Part shown: one piece after another, positions 22,903 through 34,499 of the stretch | How positions within the stretch are numbered: position 1 is the stretch's first letter | How the letters are laid out: every line of letters begins with the position of its first letter | From: Luzula sylvatica | Lineage: Eukaryota > Streptophyta > Magnoliopsida > Poales > Juncaceae | Assembly: GCA_946800325.1 (NCBI GenBank) | Contig: OX326957.1 | Span: forward strand, 62,889,070 to 62,953,069 | Direction: 5' to 3' | Length of the DNA stretch: 64,000 nucleotides | The notes under the pieces: model-generated | What the model saw: the letters and a program-made list of their open reading frames with translations, nothing else | Databases searched by the model: none | What the model was told of the DNA's origin: nothing | Position numbers and translations under genes: made by a program

Positions 22903-25493
22903 GACGCAGCAAGTCAAGACCACGTGGCGAGTTGGAGTGCTGGAATTGTGGCAAGAAAGGTCACATGAAGCGGGATTGCAAAGCCCAGAGAAAAGAGAAG
23001 GTGGAATCGAGTTCTGCAAATGCTGTCACCGAGCAGGACGCAGACGACACTCTCATCTTGTGCGTCGACAACCCCGTTGAGTCATGGGTTTTGGACTCTG
23101 GCGCATCCTTCCACTCAACCTCAAAAAAGGATAAGTTCTTAAATTTCAAATCAGGAGATTTAGGAAAGGTTCACCTAGCAGATGGAAAGCCTTTGAGCAT
23201 ATCGGGCATAGGTGATGTCCAGATAAAATTGAGCAACGGATTTAGATGGATCTTGCGAGGAGTTCGGTACATTCCCGGTCAGAAGAAGAACTTGATATTC
23301 TTCGGGCGGATGGATAGCGAAGGTTACAAGATGGTGTTCGAGAACGGGTCGTGGAAGATTGTAAGGGGTCCATGGTGATAGCGAGAGGTACGAACACGGG
23401 AACCCTCTATCTTACCGATAATAGAGGAGATTGTATGGCGTTTTCGGGAGCAGCGACTGATCCGATGTTATGGCACAATCGGCTCGGTCACATGAGTCAC
23501 GAAGGGATGCAAGTGTTGATTTCCAAGGGTCTGTTACCGAAGGTAAAATCGGTACAAACCGGTTTCTGTGAGAACTACGTGCTCGGCAAGCAAAGACGGG
23601 TTGGTTTTTCGAAGGCTGGACGAGAACTCAAGATGGGGAAGTTAGATCCGGTGCAAACCGACGTGTGGGGGCCAGCTCCGGTCCAGTATATCGGGGGGTC
23701 ACGATACTACGTCACCTTTATCGACGATTCAACCCGGAAGGTATGGATCTATTTTATTAAACACAAATCTGACGCGTTTAATGTGTTCAAAAGGTGGAAG
23801 GCAGAAGTCGAGAGCGAGACCGGCTTGAAGTTGAAATGCTTAAATTCGGATAATGGAGGGGAGTACGACAGTGCAGATTTCAGAGGATTTTGTGCGGAAC
23901 AAGGAATCAAGCAGATTCGGACGGTTCCAAATCGACCTCAGCAGAACGGGGTGGCAGAACGGATGAATCGAACTCTGAATGAACGAGCAAGGGCGATGCG
24001 ATTGAACGCGGGATTGCCAAAGATGTTCAGGGTGGATGCGGTTAGCACGGCCGCATACCTTATCAACCGTACTACGATGAAATCCCTCAACCTTGAGCTA
24101 CCTGAAGAGAAATGGAGAGGAAAGAAGATTTCTCTTGGTCTTTTGGAATTTTTGGGAGCATCTCGTATGTCCATATCGACGCAGAGAAAATGGACAAACT
24201 AGACGCGAAGGCCCAAATATGTGTGTTCATTGATTATGGATCGAATTACTTCGGTTATAGATTTTGGATTGAGGAAGGTCGAAGAATAATTTGTTCAAGA
24301 GACGCAACCTTTAATGAAGGGAAACTCTACAAGAACAGGTTCGGTTCCGGAGGCAAATCGAAACCGGAGGAGAGTGTCCATCAAATCACGAGCAATGACG
24401 AGTTGAGCGAGCCCGGGGAAGACGAGTTTTCGGTCCAGGATGTGACTGAAAGTGGGGATGAAGACGTGCCAGTAATCGCGCAAGACGAAAGCCCAGAAAC
24501 TCCGATTTTGAGACGATCAAGCCGGAGAATTAAGCCTACGAACCGTTATTCACCATCACTCCATCATTTGCTGCTAACCGATGTGGGTGAACCAGAAGGC
24601 TACCGAGAGGCGGTACACAGAGGTGATTCGGTCAAGTGGGAGCACACGATGAAAGAGGAGATTGCATCTCTCCGGAAGAACAATACGTGGGAAATGACCC
24701 GGTGGCCAGATGGCAAGAAGACGCTGCAAAACAAATGGGTCTACCGAGTGAAGGACGAGTCAGATGGCAGCAAGAGATATAAGGCGAGGTTGGTAGTCAA
24801 GGGGTTTCTTCAGAAGAAGGGAATCGACTACACGGAGGTGAAGCTGACGACTATTCGCACGGTATTAAGTATTGTAGCAGCGGATGATTTTCACCTCGAG
24901 CAAATGGATGTCAAGACGGCGTTCCTTCATGGCAATTTGGAGGAGGACATCTATATGGTACAACCTGATGGTTTCAAGATCCCAGGAAAGGAGGACCTTG
25001 TGTGCAGGCTTAAGAAAAGCTTGTACGGTTTAAAGCAGGCTCCAAGGCAGTAGTACAAGAAGTTCGATAAGTTCATGTGTGATCGTGGTTTCCGCAGGGG
25101 TGACACCGACCATTGTTGCTACTACAAGAGCAGTGGAGAAACATACATTATATTGCTTTTGTATGTTGATGATATACTCATTGCAGGTGCGAACATGAGG
25201 GAGATCGACAAGCTCAAGAGGGAGTTGTCGAGAGGATTTGAAATGAAGGATTTAGGAGAGGCGAGCCAAATCCTTGGGATGCGAATTACTCGAGATCGAA
25301 GCAAGGGTACTCTCACAGTGTCGCAAGAGAAGTACATTAAGAAGGTGCTGGAGCGATTCCGAGTAGATGACGCCAAGCCGAGAAGTACCCCACTCGGCGC
25401 ACATTTCAAACTCTCCAAGGCGCAGTCACTGAAAACCACGGAGGAGAAGAAGACGATGGAGAACGTCCCATATTCATCGACAGTAGGTAGCCT
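22903..25493 (+). pseudogene. Copia-C1 gag end, protease, integrase and reverse transcriptase, broken
   Basis: Resumes the gag frame left at 10515: basic stretch, knuckle CWNCGKKGHMKRDC near 22940-22981, protease WVLDSGASFHST near 23088, integrase with HNRLGHMSHEG near 23475 and SDNGGEYDSADF near 23848, reverse transcriptase with [19 protein letters not shown] near 24901 and YVDD near 25164. Frameshifts lie near 23360 and 24110. TAG at 25051-25053 replaces a Trp codon that is still TGG in copia-C2. About five residues before KLTTIRTVL (near 24840) are deleted. The frame is cut at 25494 by the copia-D LTR. RNase H is missing. Confidence 0.88.
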
Positions 25494-25996
25494 TGTAGGG
25501 TTACGCACACGTTTATCCAAGTGTGCAGCGGAATTAGTTTCGCATGCGTAACCTAATTCTACCGGGATCACGCCCGAAAACCATCCAAAAAGGAAGAGTT
25601 GGAGAAAATTACCTCGTACAAGTTAGTACGTGTCGACTTCTTCTCCAAATCCATGAACCTTCTCCAAGGAATGCTCGTACAATCCCTCTACTCGTGTCCA
25701 CCTCGATTTCGACCGATCGGAATCGTTGACGTCGTTCTAGTCGCCGTCACGATCAATTCTCTCAAGAACTTGCTCGAATCTCCCTCTCAATCTCTCTAAA
25801 CGAAATCAGAATTCTGTGGAAGAAGAGAGAGAAAAACGGCGGCTCAAAACCCTAGGTTTCTGAAAAGAGGCTTAACCCTAAACGAAATCAGAATTCCATA
25901 TATATAGGAACTACTGACTATCACGAATAAGTCCCTGCAGATTTGCCTATTTATATAAATTCTTCCAAGTTAATTCTTAAGCCATATTTTCTTTCA
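25494..25996 (-). repeat. 3' LTR of copia-D
   Basis: On the minus strand it begins TGAAAGAAAATATGGC after a purine tract (CCAAGAGGGAG) and ends GCGTAACCCTACA. The start resembles that of the copia-B LTR (TGAAGGAAATACAG) and the end too (CCCCTACA). A TATA-like TATATAAATA (minus strand, 25948-25957) and a second TATATATA near 25907 are present. About half the length of the copia-B LTR. Confidence 0.75.
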
Positions 25997-27296
25997 AACT
26001 CCCTCTTGGATTAAGACTTAATCAACTTGGCCATATGTCCAACATATGTCGTGAGATCTAATCTCACGTGATTCCATTTTGTTTGTCCAACAAACGTATT
26101 GGTGAGCATTATCTTGAGAATCCGATATGTTACAAAATCTTGGTGTGACCGTGTAGGTTCGTCTAAGACTGGCAGTGGATATAGCAGCAATCCACAAGGT
26201 ATTGCGAGCACTAGACTGCCGTTAATACCTACCCAGAATTAGCATGAAAAAGGTGGATAACACCTTTATGAAGATGCAATACATCTTAATACCTACCCAG
26301 ATAAGTGTTACTAGTCCTTTTGTTCGCGATATCTTCCGATCAAAAGAGTCATGGTGAAGCCTAAGACTTCAAGTCATCCCCTTTTCTTTTTGATCAGATA
26401 TACTATTTCTCGATAAGAATTAGATTGATAATAACAATGCGAACTCTACTGAGTTCCATCGAGCTTGGCCAAGCATTTCATCAATCTCAATTCAATCGAG
26501 GTGCCCGAGAGATATCTCCCTCTATCCTTTTTGAAGATTAGAAAGGAACAATTCCTATCTTGCAACCTCACATCCTTTGCCTATGCTAAAAACAATACCC
26601 AATAGTAATATCTGCTACACAGTTACGCGTAGAGTTAATTATATCAAAGCATTGTCTTTTCACATACTAGGTATCCGTGAGATCACTCAAGTATGAAGAA
26701 CTAAAACGCACTATCTGGATATGAGTTCGTCTCCAATGGCTCTGACCATGTCACAAACTCATATAGTGGTCAGTCCAATATACGAGACCGCGTATATCCA
26801 TATTCTAGAATCGACGCTACCGTCCCAGATCAGTAAAACCTGATCATCTCATCTACGAATATGCCAGTGTATGTAAAAGTCTCCATTTAGTGAATGGACT
26901 ACCTGGTTCAAACCTATGAACAACTTTATACATGAGGGACGTTTTAGAATTATATTCATTCCGTTTAGTGGTTTTACTATCATTCAATTGACGAATCAAT
27001 ATGCCAGACTATGGCCATGCAACATATTATTCTCAACTGACTCGATGCACTAAACTAGAATAAAATTCAAGGTCTATCCGATTATTATAATCGAATAACC
27101 TCTCACATACTTTCTTGTTATTTAAATTTTTTGAAATATGAAGGTTTAGGTCATATGATGACTAATAATATAAATATCTGTCTCATAAACAAATACAATC
27201 CCAATAACACGCCTAGGACATAATAAATGTTCTCCCACTTGCACTAGGCAGATCGAATCCCCTTATGCAATAAGAAACATAAATAAAACACCCAAT
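25997..27296 (-). other. 3' non-coding module of copia-D
   Basis: Lies between the RNase H stop (27297) and the polypurine tract. It has no credible frame and shares segments with the matching module of copia-B. A local direct repeat AATACCTACCCAGA occurs near 26225 and 26290. Confidence 0.65.
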
Positions 27297-30200
27297 CTAA
27301 CACTGCGATAGATATCTCAATCCTATTGACCTAGCATGCTGCTCATGCTTGGCACGTGATAGTGGCTTCATAAATGGATCGGCCACGTTATCATCAGTAG
27401 GTATCTTCATTATTTTCACGTCACCTCTCTTCGTAATCTCACAAATCAAGTGGTAACGCCGGAGTACATGCTTGGACCTGTGATGCCCTCGCGATTCCTT
27501 GGATTGTGCTATTGCTCCGTTATTGTCACAATAGACATTCATGGGACCCGAGATGCTTGGCATAACGCCAAGTTCCAACATGAACTGTCGTAGCCAGACA
27601 GCCTCCTTTGCGGCTTCCGAAGCCACGATGTATTCCGCTTCAGTTGTAGAATCAGCCACCGTCTTCTGTTTGGAGCTTTTCCAAACAACAGCTCCGCCAT
27701 TGAGCGTGAAGACGTAACCACTTTGAGATTGGAAATCGTCCGGGCAAGTTTGGAAACTAGCATCTGTATATCCTTGGATAATCAGATCTCCTTCCGAACC
27801 ACCATAGACAAGAAACATATCTTTAGTATTCCTGAGATACTTAAGAATGCTCTTGACTGCGGACCAGTGAACTTCCCCGGGATCAGACTGATAGCGAGAA
27901 GTCACACTCAACGCATATGCGACATCTGGTCTAGTACATATCATGGCATATACATGATCGATCCTATAGCCGAAGCGTATGGGATCCGACTCATTCGCTC
28001 ACGTTCAGCGTCCGTTGAAGGACACTGATCCTTAGTGAGAGCGATGCCATGTGACATTGGCAGAAATCCTTTCTTGGATTGCTCCATGTGAAACAAAGTT
28101 ATCACTTTGTCAATATATGTATTTTGACTTAGTCCGAGAAGTCTCCTCGATCTATCTCTATAGATCTTCACGCCTAAAATATAGGCGGCTTCTCCTAAGT
28201 CCTTCATTGCGAATTGACTATCCAAATATGCCTTAACCTGGTTAAGCATTAAGATGTCATTTCCAAAGAGTAAGATGTCGTCCACGTACAAGATGAGGAA
28301 TACGACCGAACTCCCACTGAATTTCTTGTATACACAAGGTTCCTCGATATTTTGAATGAAACCATACTTACCGATGACCTCATCGAATCGTATGTTTCAC
28401 GCACGAGATGCTTGTTTTAATCCATAAATGGATCTCACAAGCTTGCACACTTTATTCGTATTCTTTGGATCGACAAAACCCTCGGGTTGTGTCATATACA
28501 CATCCTCGGTAAGGTTCCCGTTAAGGAAAGCGGTTTTGACATCCATCTGTCATATCTCATAATCGTGATATGCAGCTATCGCTAGAAGAATGCGAATGCT
28601 CTTAAACATGGCTACTGGGGAAAACGTTTCATCATAGTCTACACCATGAATTTGCTTGAAACATTTCGTCACTAGCCTTGCTTTAAAAGTGTGTACATTA
28701 CCATCCATGTCAATTTTCTTCTTGAAAACCCATTTGCACCCAACGGTTTTAGCACCATTAGGTAGATCAATAAGATTCCAAACCTTATTATCATACATGG
28801 ACTGGATCTCGATTTTCATGGCTTTGTGCCATTTCGAGGAATCCAGTCTAGACATAGCACCTTTGTAGGAGGTTGGCTCATTATCTAGAGTCAACTCATC
28901 ATCGTCATTACTAATGAGAAATCCATATCTCTCAGGTTCTTGACGATTCCGAACAGATCTACGTATAGCTTGTGTACTAGATTTTGGTTCACCATTCAGT
29001 GGTAACTCAGAATCTTGTTCCAAATCAACTTGGTCACTTTGTGGTTCTCGAATTTTTTCGAGATCAATTTTACTCCCACTGGCTTGACGATTTAGGAATT
29101 CCTTCTCTAAGAAGTGTCCTCGTCGAGCCACGAAAACCTTGTTTTCGTTAGGCAAGTAAAAGTAGTATCCTTTTGTTTCTTGATGATACCCCACAAATAA
29201 ACACTTGTCTGATCTTGGCTCGAGTTTTTCCGTCAATAACCTTTTGACGTATGCCTCGCAGCCCCAAATCTTAAGATAAGACAATGATGGCACCATGCCA
29301 TGCCATATTTCATATGGTGTCTTTTCAACCGATTTGGACGGAACTCTATTAAGTATATGAACTGCCGTTTGAAGCGCGAAACCCCAAAATGACTTTTGCA
29401 AATCCATTCGACTCATCATCGATCGAATCATGTCTAACAAGGTCCGATTCCTCCTCTCGGACACTCCATTCCATTGGGGGTGTACCGGGTGGAGTCCATT
29501 GTGATACTATACCACAATGTCGAAGATAGTCCTCAAACTCATAGCTCAAGTATTCACCACCTCGATCCGATCGAATGGCTTTTACTTTCTTGCCCAGTTG
29601 AAGTTCTACTTCGTGTTGAAACTCTTTGAATTTCTCAAAAGTTTCACTTTTATGACGCATTAAGTATATATAACCATATCTACTATAATCGTCAGTAAAA
29701 GTCACAAAGTAGCGATACCCATCTACTATAATCGGAATGTATGAGGGCCAACACATCTTTCGATCTTTCTCCTTTCTTGGAGAAAGGTGTCTTTGTCATC
29801 TTACCCATCAAACAAGATTCGCAATTTTCTATTGACTCTAAGTCAAAAGAATCTAGCACTCCATCCTTTTGGAGGCTAGCAATGCGTTTCTCGTTTATGT
29901 GTCCGAGACGACAATGCCATGAATATGTTTCATTAGTTTGAGTGGTATTTATGTTATAAATGGACTGATTATTGTTGTTATTTTCTAAATCCAAGACATA
30001 TAGACCATTTTCAACTAGAATATTACTAAAGAAAATGTCATTCTTGCGAATAAAACAATCATTAGTACCAATAACTAATTCATATCCATCTGCAATAAGT
30101 CTCGAAACAGAAATAATACTTCTACTCAAAGTAGGTACATAACAACAATTATCCAAAACTAAAATAAGTCCATTTGGCAAAGTTAAATCATACGTCCCTT

Positions 30201-31020
30201 CGGCTAATGCTGCTACTCGAGCTCCATTCCCGACGCGTAAATCAACTTCGCCACAAATCAACGATCTTCTACTTCTTAGGCCCTGCATATTAGTACAAAT
30301 ATGAGTCCCACATCCAGTGTCCAACACCCATGATGATGAAGTAAAGAAATAAGATTCAATAATGGAAATACCTGATGCCGGTGTGTCCAAGGAAGCGGTC
30401 TTTTGCTTGCTCTCCCTCAGGAAGATCTCGCAATCACGCTTCCAATGCCCTTCCTTGAGGCAGTGGAAACACTTCTTATCATCCTTGGCTTTCTTGCCCA
30501 CGGGCTTAGGCGCAACTATGTTGCCCTTTGCCTTCCTCTTCTTGTTTTTGTTCCCATTGATTGGACTCTTCCCTTCAACCACCAATACTTCCGAAGTCCT
30601 AGACTTCATGTACCGCGGTTTCATGTCACTTTCGAATGTTCTGAGCATGCTGAAAAGCTGGGGAATGGTCCTTTGCATGTCTGACATGTGGAAATGCGAA
30701 ATGAACGAATCGAAACTCGGTGGCAGTGACAACATGATCAAATCAGTTTGTAACTCCACCTCGAATTTCATGCCAAGCCTCTCAAGATGATCGAAATATC
30801 CTTTCATCTTGAGAAGGTGCGAGCTAACGGGCGTACCATCTTGCATCTTGCATTGCGTCGCATTGCCAAGAGCTTGATACTTCTCCACCCTTGCTTGAAC
30901 CTGAAACATCTCCCTGGGTTGTTTCATAATCTCGTATGCATCCTGTTTCTCAAACTGGATTTGATATTCAGGAGTCATAGTTGCCAACATGAGGCATGTG
31001 ACATCATTCGAATCATCCAA
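27297..31020 (-). pseudogene. Copia-D gag-pol, broken
   Basis: On the minus strand: gag lacking its N-terminus, knuckle CFHCLKEGHWKRDC near 30490-30450, protease WVLDTGCGTHIC near 30330, integrase with HCRLGHINEKR near 29910 and DRGGEYLSYEFEDY near 29560, reverse transcriptase with GVDYDETFSPVA near 28645 and YVDD near 28285, RNase H with DASFQTC near 27755 and ADSTTEAEY near 27650, stop at 27297. Integrase has a deletion near 29740-29720 and frame changes near 29470. Two Trp codons have become TGA (near 28550 and 28396). A further frame break lies near 27942. Very similar in order and wording to copia-B pol. Confidence 0.88.
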
Positions 31021-31048
31021 GATGGTCGTATGTTCGAATACATCATCC

Positions 31049-32276
31049 GTATTAAGTATTGTAGCAGTGGAGGATTTTCACCTCGAGCAAATGGATGTCA
31101 AGACGGCGTTCCTTCATGGCGATTTGGAGGAGGACATCTATATGGTGCAACATGAAGGTTTCGAGATCCCAGGAAAGGAGGATCTTGTGTGCAGGCTTAA
31201 GAAAAGCTTGTACGGTTTAAAGCAGGCTCCAAGGCAGTGGTACAAGAAGTTCGACAAGTTCATGTGTAATCGCGGTTTCCGCAGAGGTGACACCGACCAT
31301 TGTTGCTACTACAAGAGCAGTGGAGAAACATACATTATATTGTTTTTCTATGTTGATGACGTGCTCATTGCAGGTGCTGACATGAGGGAGATCGACAAGC
31401 TCAAGAGGGAGTTGTCGAGAGAATTTGAAATGAAGGATTTATGGGCGGCAAATCAAATCCTTGGAATGCACATTACTCAAAATCGGATGGAGGGTACTCA
31501 TACCGTGTCGCAAGAGAAGTACATTAAGAAGGTGTTGGAGTGATTCCGGGTAGATGATTCAAGCCGAACAGTACCCCACTTGGCGCACATTTCAAGCTCT
31601 CCAAGCCGCAGTCATCAAAAACCTCAGAGGAGAAGAAGAAGATGGAAAACGTGCCGTATTCATCGGCAGTTGGCTGTCTAGTGTACGCCATGGTGTGCAC
31701 GTGACCCGATTCATGGTGAATCCCGGCATTAACTGGGAGGCGATTAAGTGGCTATTGCGATATTTGAAAGGCACCTCAAATATGGCATTATGCTACAAGA
31801 AAGATGATATGAGTTTGCAGGGATTTGTAGATGCAGATCTTGGAGGAGAAGTGGATACTCGGAAGATCACTTCCGGTTATGTCTTCACGATGGGAGGTAC
31901 GGCAATGAGTTAGATGTCGAGATTGCAGAAGTGTGTGTCACTATCGACAATGAAGACTGAGTATGTGGCAATCTCAGAAGCCGGAAAGGAGATGGTATGG
32001 CTCTTGACTTTTCTGAAGGAGATTAGGAAAGATCTAGGTTACAAGACACTTTACACCGACAGTCAAAGTGCCTTATGTCTCGCGAAGAATCCGTTGTTCC
32101 ACTCGCGGACCAAGCACATCGAACTAAAGTATCACTATATCCGAGAACTTGTGAATGACGCGATCATGTCATTAGAGAAGATCCAAGGTGCCAAGAACGC
32201 TGCAGATATGTTGACTAAGGAAGTCCCCACCGACAAACTGAGGCTGTGCGTCGCCTCAGTGGGGTTGGTCAAGTAA
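31049..32276 (+). pseudogene. Copia-C2 reverse transcriptase and RNase H
   Basis: Reverse transcriptase shows [19 protein letters not shown] near 31089, KKSLYGLKQAPRQWYKKF near 31200 and the YVDD box near 31351. RNase H shows NPGINWEAIKWLLRYLKG near 31722, DADLGGEVDTRK near 31832 and YTDSQSALCLAKNPLFHSR near 32055, ending at a natural stop (32274-32276). Lesions: TGA at 31541-31543 where copia-C1 has CGA, a pair of small indels near 31560-31690, and TAG at 31911-31913 in the TGG position of the RNase H motif. Confidence 0.88.
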
Positions 32277-32358
32277 GTCAGTAGGAGGCTGTCACTGGGT
32301 TCAAGGAAGTTGGAACGGGAGAAAAGAATATTGGTGCGAAAGTCTCCTAGTAGGAGAT

Positions 32359-32718
32359 TGTCATGGTATGGAGACTTTTGGAAACCCGAGGAATTAGAAA
32401 ATTGGAAAAATGAAACCTTGATGAGATAGAAAAATTCTCCATATATAATTATTGCCACGATTAAATAATAATTAAGGCAATGATCATTTTCTTGTATTAT
32501 TTTTTTGTATTGGGTAGGGCTTAGCTATAAATAGATGGGATATGCTACAGTTTTATTTATTCCAACAAATACCAACAATTGTAATTCTCTCTTTCTCCAG
32601 CATAGTAAAATAGTTTGAGCGTCGGCGGCCGTGGTTTTTTACCTTTGGGGTTTCCACGTAAAATTCTTTGTGTTCGTGTGTTGTTATTTTATAATTGTTT
32701 GCGGCAACGATCCTAACA
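32359..32718 (+). repeat. 3' LTR of copia-C2
   Basis: 360 bp, starting TGTCATGGTATGGAGAC after the purine-rich tract CCTAGTAGGAGAT and ending GATCCTAACA. TATAAATA at 32526-32533. Related to 9475-9819 but carries a ~15-bp insertion near 32490 and many substitutions. Confidence 0.85.
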
Positions 32719-34173
32719 TTAACCTTTGCAGAAAGTCACATATTCGAAACTAGGTAAATCAGATTATATATAAGAGAGAGTTGATTCGAGTTTCGGACAA
32801 TGTCTTTGACATAAAAAATATACCTGAATCCCATATCAAAACAGACTTTCTAAAACACATTTTATCATTATTGGTTGATACATATATTAAACCCATCGCG
32901 AATAAAACAAATAAAAGTTTTATAACATTTAATTTTCTTAGGATTAAGCGGAATAACAAGAGAGATTGGAAAAGAAACAATCAAATACGTTTGGAGATAA
33001 ACTAATCTTTAACGATGAAGAGAGTTGTTTTGGAAGATAAGAGTAATGTGGGAAAGAGTCGGGAGAACAAAATAATGAGAGTTACAAAATAAGTCATACT
33101 AGGAGAATAGTCGCGTTACGTGGCGAGAATGTTAATTATGTTTATCATTGTAATACAAAATACACATATGTAGGATATCATTGATAAAATCATCTCAAAA
33201 CAATATTATTCGAACTCATTTATCTATGATTATTCATATATTTTACAATCATTTTACATTATGATAACAAAAAAAATCTCATTTTTAACTCTAATATTAA
33301 CACTTATATTAGTGTCATTATATAATATTATATGAGATATAATACAACTTTAAGAAAAACATAACAACAAATATTATATCATTGTTCACAATATTTCATA
33401 CAATATCAAATATAAAAATATCATACGACATATGTAGTAACACATCATTAATTATATAGTACTAATAAAAAAAATTCTTGATTCAAAATGCAATGAAAAT
33501 TATAAATAATATCAAATTTAATAGTGAAAGTAATTTAATAAATAATATCAATATTTAATTTAGAATAAACATAAATACAAAATATAATATAACATATATG
33601 ATATGATGTTTTTTGAAATTAACATTTTTTAATATAACGATACTATTTAATACTATTTTATAGATGTTTATAAGTTTAAGAAGTTATTTATATGAATAAA
33701 CTATTTTTTTTAATTCCATTTGTTTTTTAATTTTTTAATATCAAATTTGTTTGGTTATAAAATAAATATAATCTACTAAGTATTATATGAGATTCTTATA
33801 GTTATGATTTTTTTATAAATAAATAGTAATACTTAATATTCAATTATGTTAATATGCATTTTTTGCATTGTAATTTCTTACATAATATTTTTATAAATTC
33901 AAATTATGAAAAACGATATATGTATGAACTATGCTAATATGGATGTCAAAATAAAGAGAAAATTTAAATGAATATATTTCATGACTTTTTAAATTAAATT
34001 TTAAAAATAATACTAATATATGTTGTACGTTTTATAGTATTACATATTAAATTGTTAGTATTTTATATACAATCTTTTCAACTTCTATTGCATTCATATT
34101 TGATCATGTAATCTTATGTGAAATGATAAACAATTGAATATACTTAGTCGAATGTGTAGCCAATAATAATAGG

Positions 34174-34200
34174 TCACGTCATTATTGTATGATGACGTGA
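34174..34200. repeat. Perfect 9-bp inverted repeat with TGACG cores
   Basis: TCACGTCAT (34174-34182) and ATGACGTGA (34192-34200) form a perfect hairpin with a 9-nt loop. Each arm holds ACGTCA/TGACGT, a bZIP-type core. Function is unknown. Confidence 0.6.
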
Positions 34201-34410
34201 TTTTCTAAGGATGCTTAAAACATGGTGTAAAATAATGACACATATATAACTAAACAAAATATGATCTTCAAAAAATCTAACAAAAAAATCAATGGTTGAG
34301 ATCAAACTAAATCACTACATCTAACGGTTCGAATTAATACTTACAAATGATTACAAACGGCCATACAAAATACATGTCTTAAATGATTAAATATAATATT
34401 AATGTATATG

Positions 34411-34475
34411 ATGAAACCACATCACAAAAATCTAATGGTCAATAATCATGAATAACCATGATGATGTGGTTTCAT
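34411..34475. repeat. 14-bp inverted repeat, hairpin or MITE remnant
   Basis: ATGAAACCACATCA (34411-34424) is the exact reverse complement of TGATGTGGTTTCAT (34462-34475). Inside, ATGGT and ACCAT extend the pairing. It may be a small foldback element. Confidence 0.55.
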
Positions 34476-34499
34476 GAGAAGGTTCAACAATATGTGCAA

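Larger units (their letters stand above)
9475..25493 (+). mobile_element. Copia-C1: Ty1/copia element split by copia-B and cut by copia-D
   Basis: Consists of a 5' LTR (9475-9819), primer site, gag part 1 (9861-10515), then copia-B, then gag part 2 to reverse transcriptase (22903-25493). At 25494 the LTR of copia-D replaces it. The expected target duplication at the left is CAAAG (9470-9474). The similar LTR at 32359-32718 is followed by TTAAC, not CAAAG, and reverse transcriptase is present twice, so I assign that LTR to a separate copy (copia-C2). Confidence 0.75.
25494..31030 (-). mobile_element. Copia-D: minus-strand Ty1/copia element lacking its 5' end
   Basis: Read on the minus strand: gag (from ~31020), protease, integrase, reverse transcriptase, RNase H, a ~1.3-kb 3' non-coding stretch and the 3' LTR (25494-25996). 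The 5' LTR, leader and start of gag are missing; sequence changes near 31022-31048 into plus-strand copia-C2. Pol is close to that of copia-B, so both belong to the same lineage. The 5 bp before the LTR (25489-25493, AGCCT) have no partner at the other side, as expected if the right end was deleted. Confidence 0.85.
31049..32718 (+). mobile_element. Copia-C2: 3' part of a second C-family copia element
   Basis: Contains reverse transcriptase from about the VLSIVA string, RNase H and a 3' LTR. Its first ~630 bp repeat the stretch present at ~24860-25493 in copia-C1, with many substitutions, so the two cannot be one element split by a simple insertion. The 5 bp after the LTR are TTAAC and do not match the CAAAG before the C1 LTR. 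Confidence 0.75.

Noticed and set aside
25494..27230. A 1.7-kb LTR of copia-D
   Set aside because: Comparison with copia-B shows that 25997-27296 matches the internal 3' non-coding module; the LTR is only 25494-25996.
9475..32718. One 23-kb copia-C element with LTRs at 9475 and 32359
   Set aside because: The LTRs differ strongly, flanks do not match, and reverse transcriptase occurs twice; two copies are a better reading.
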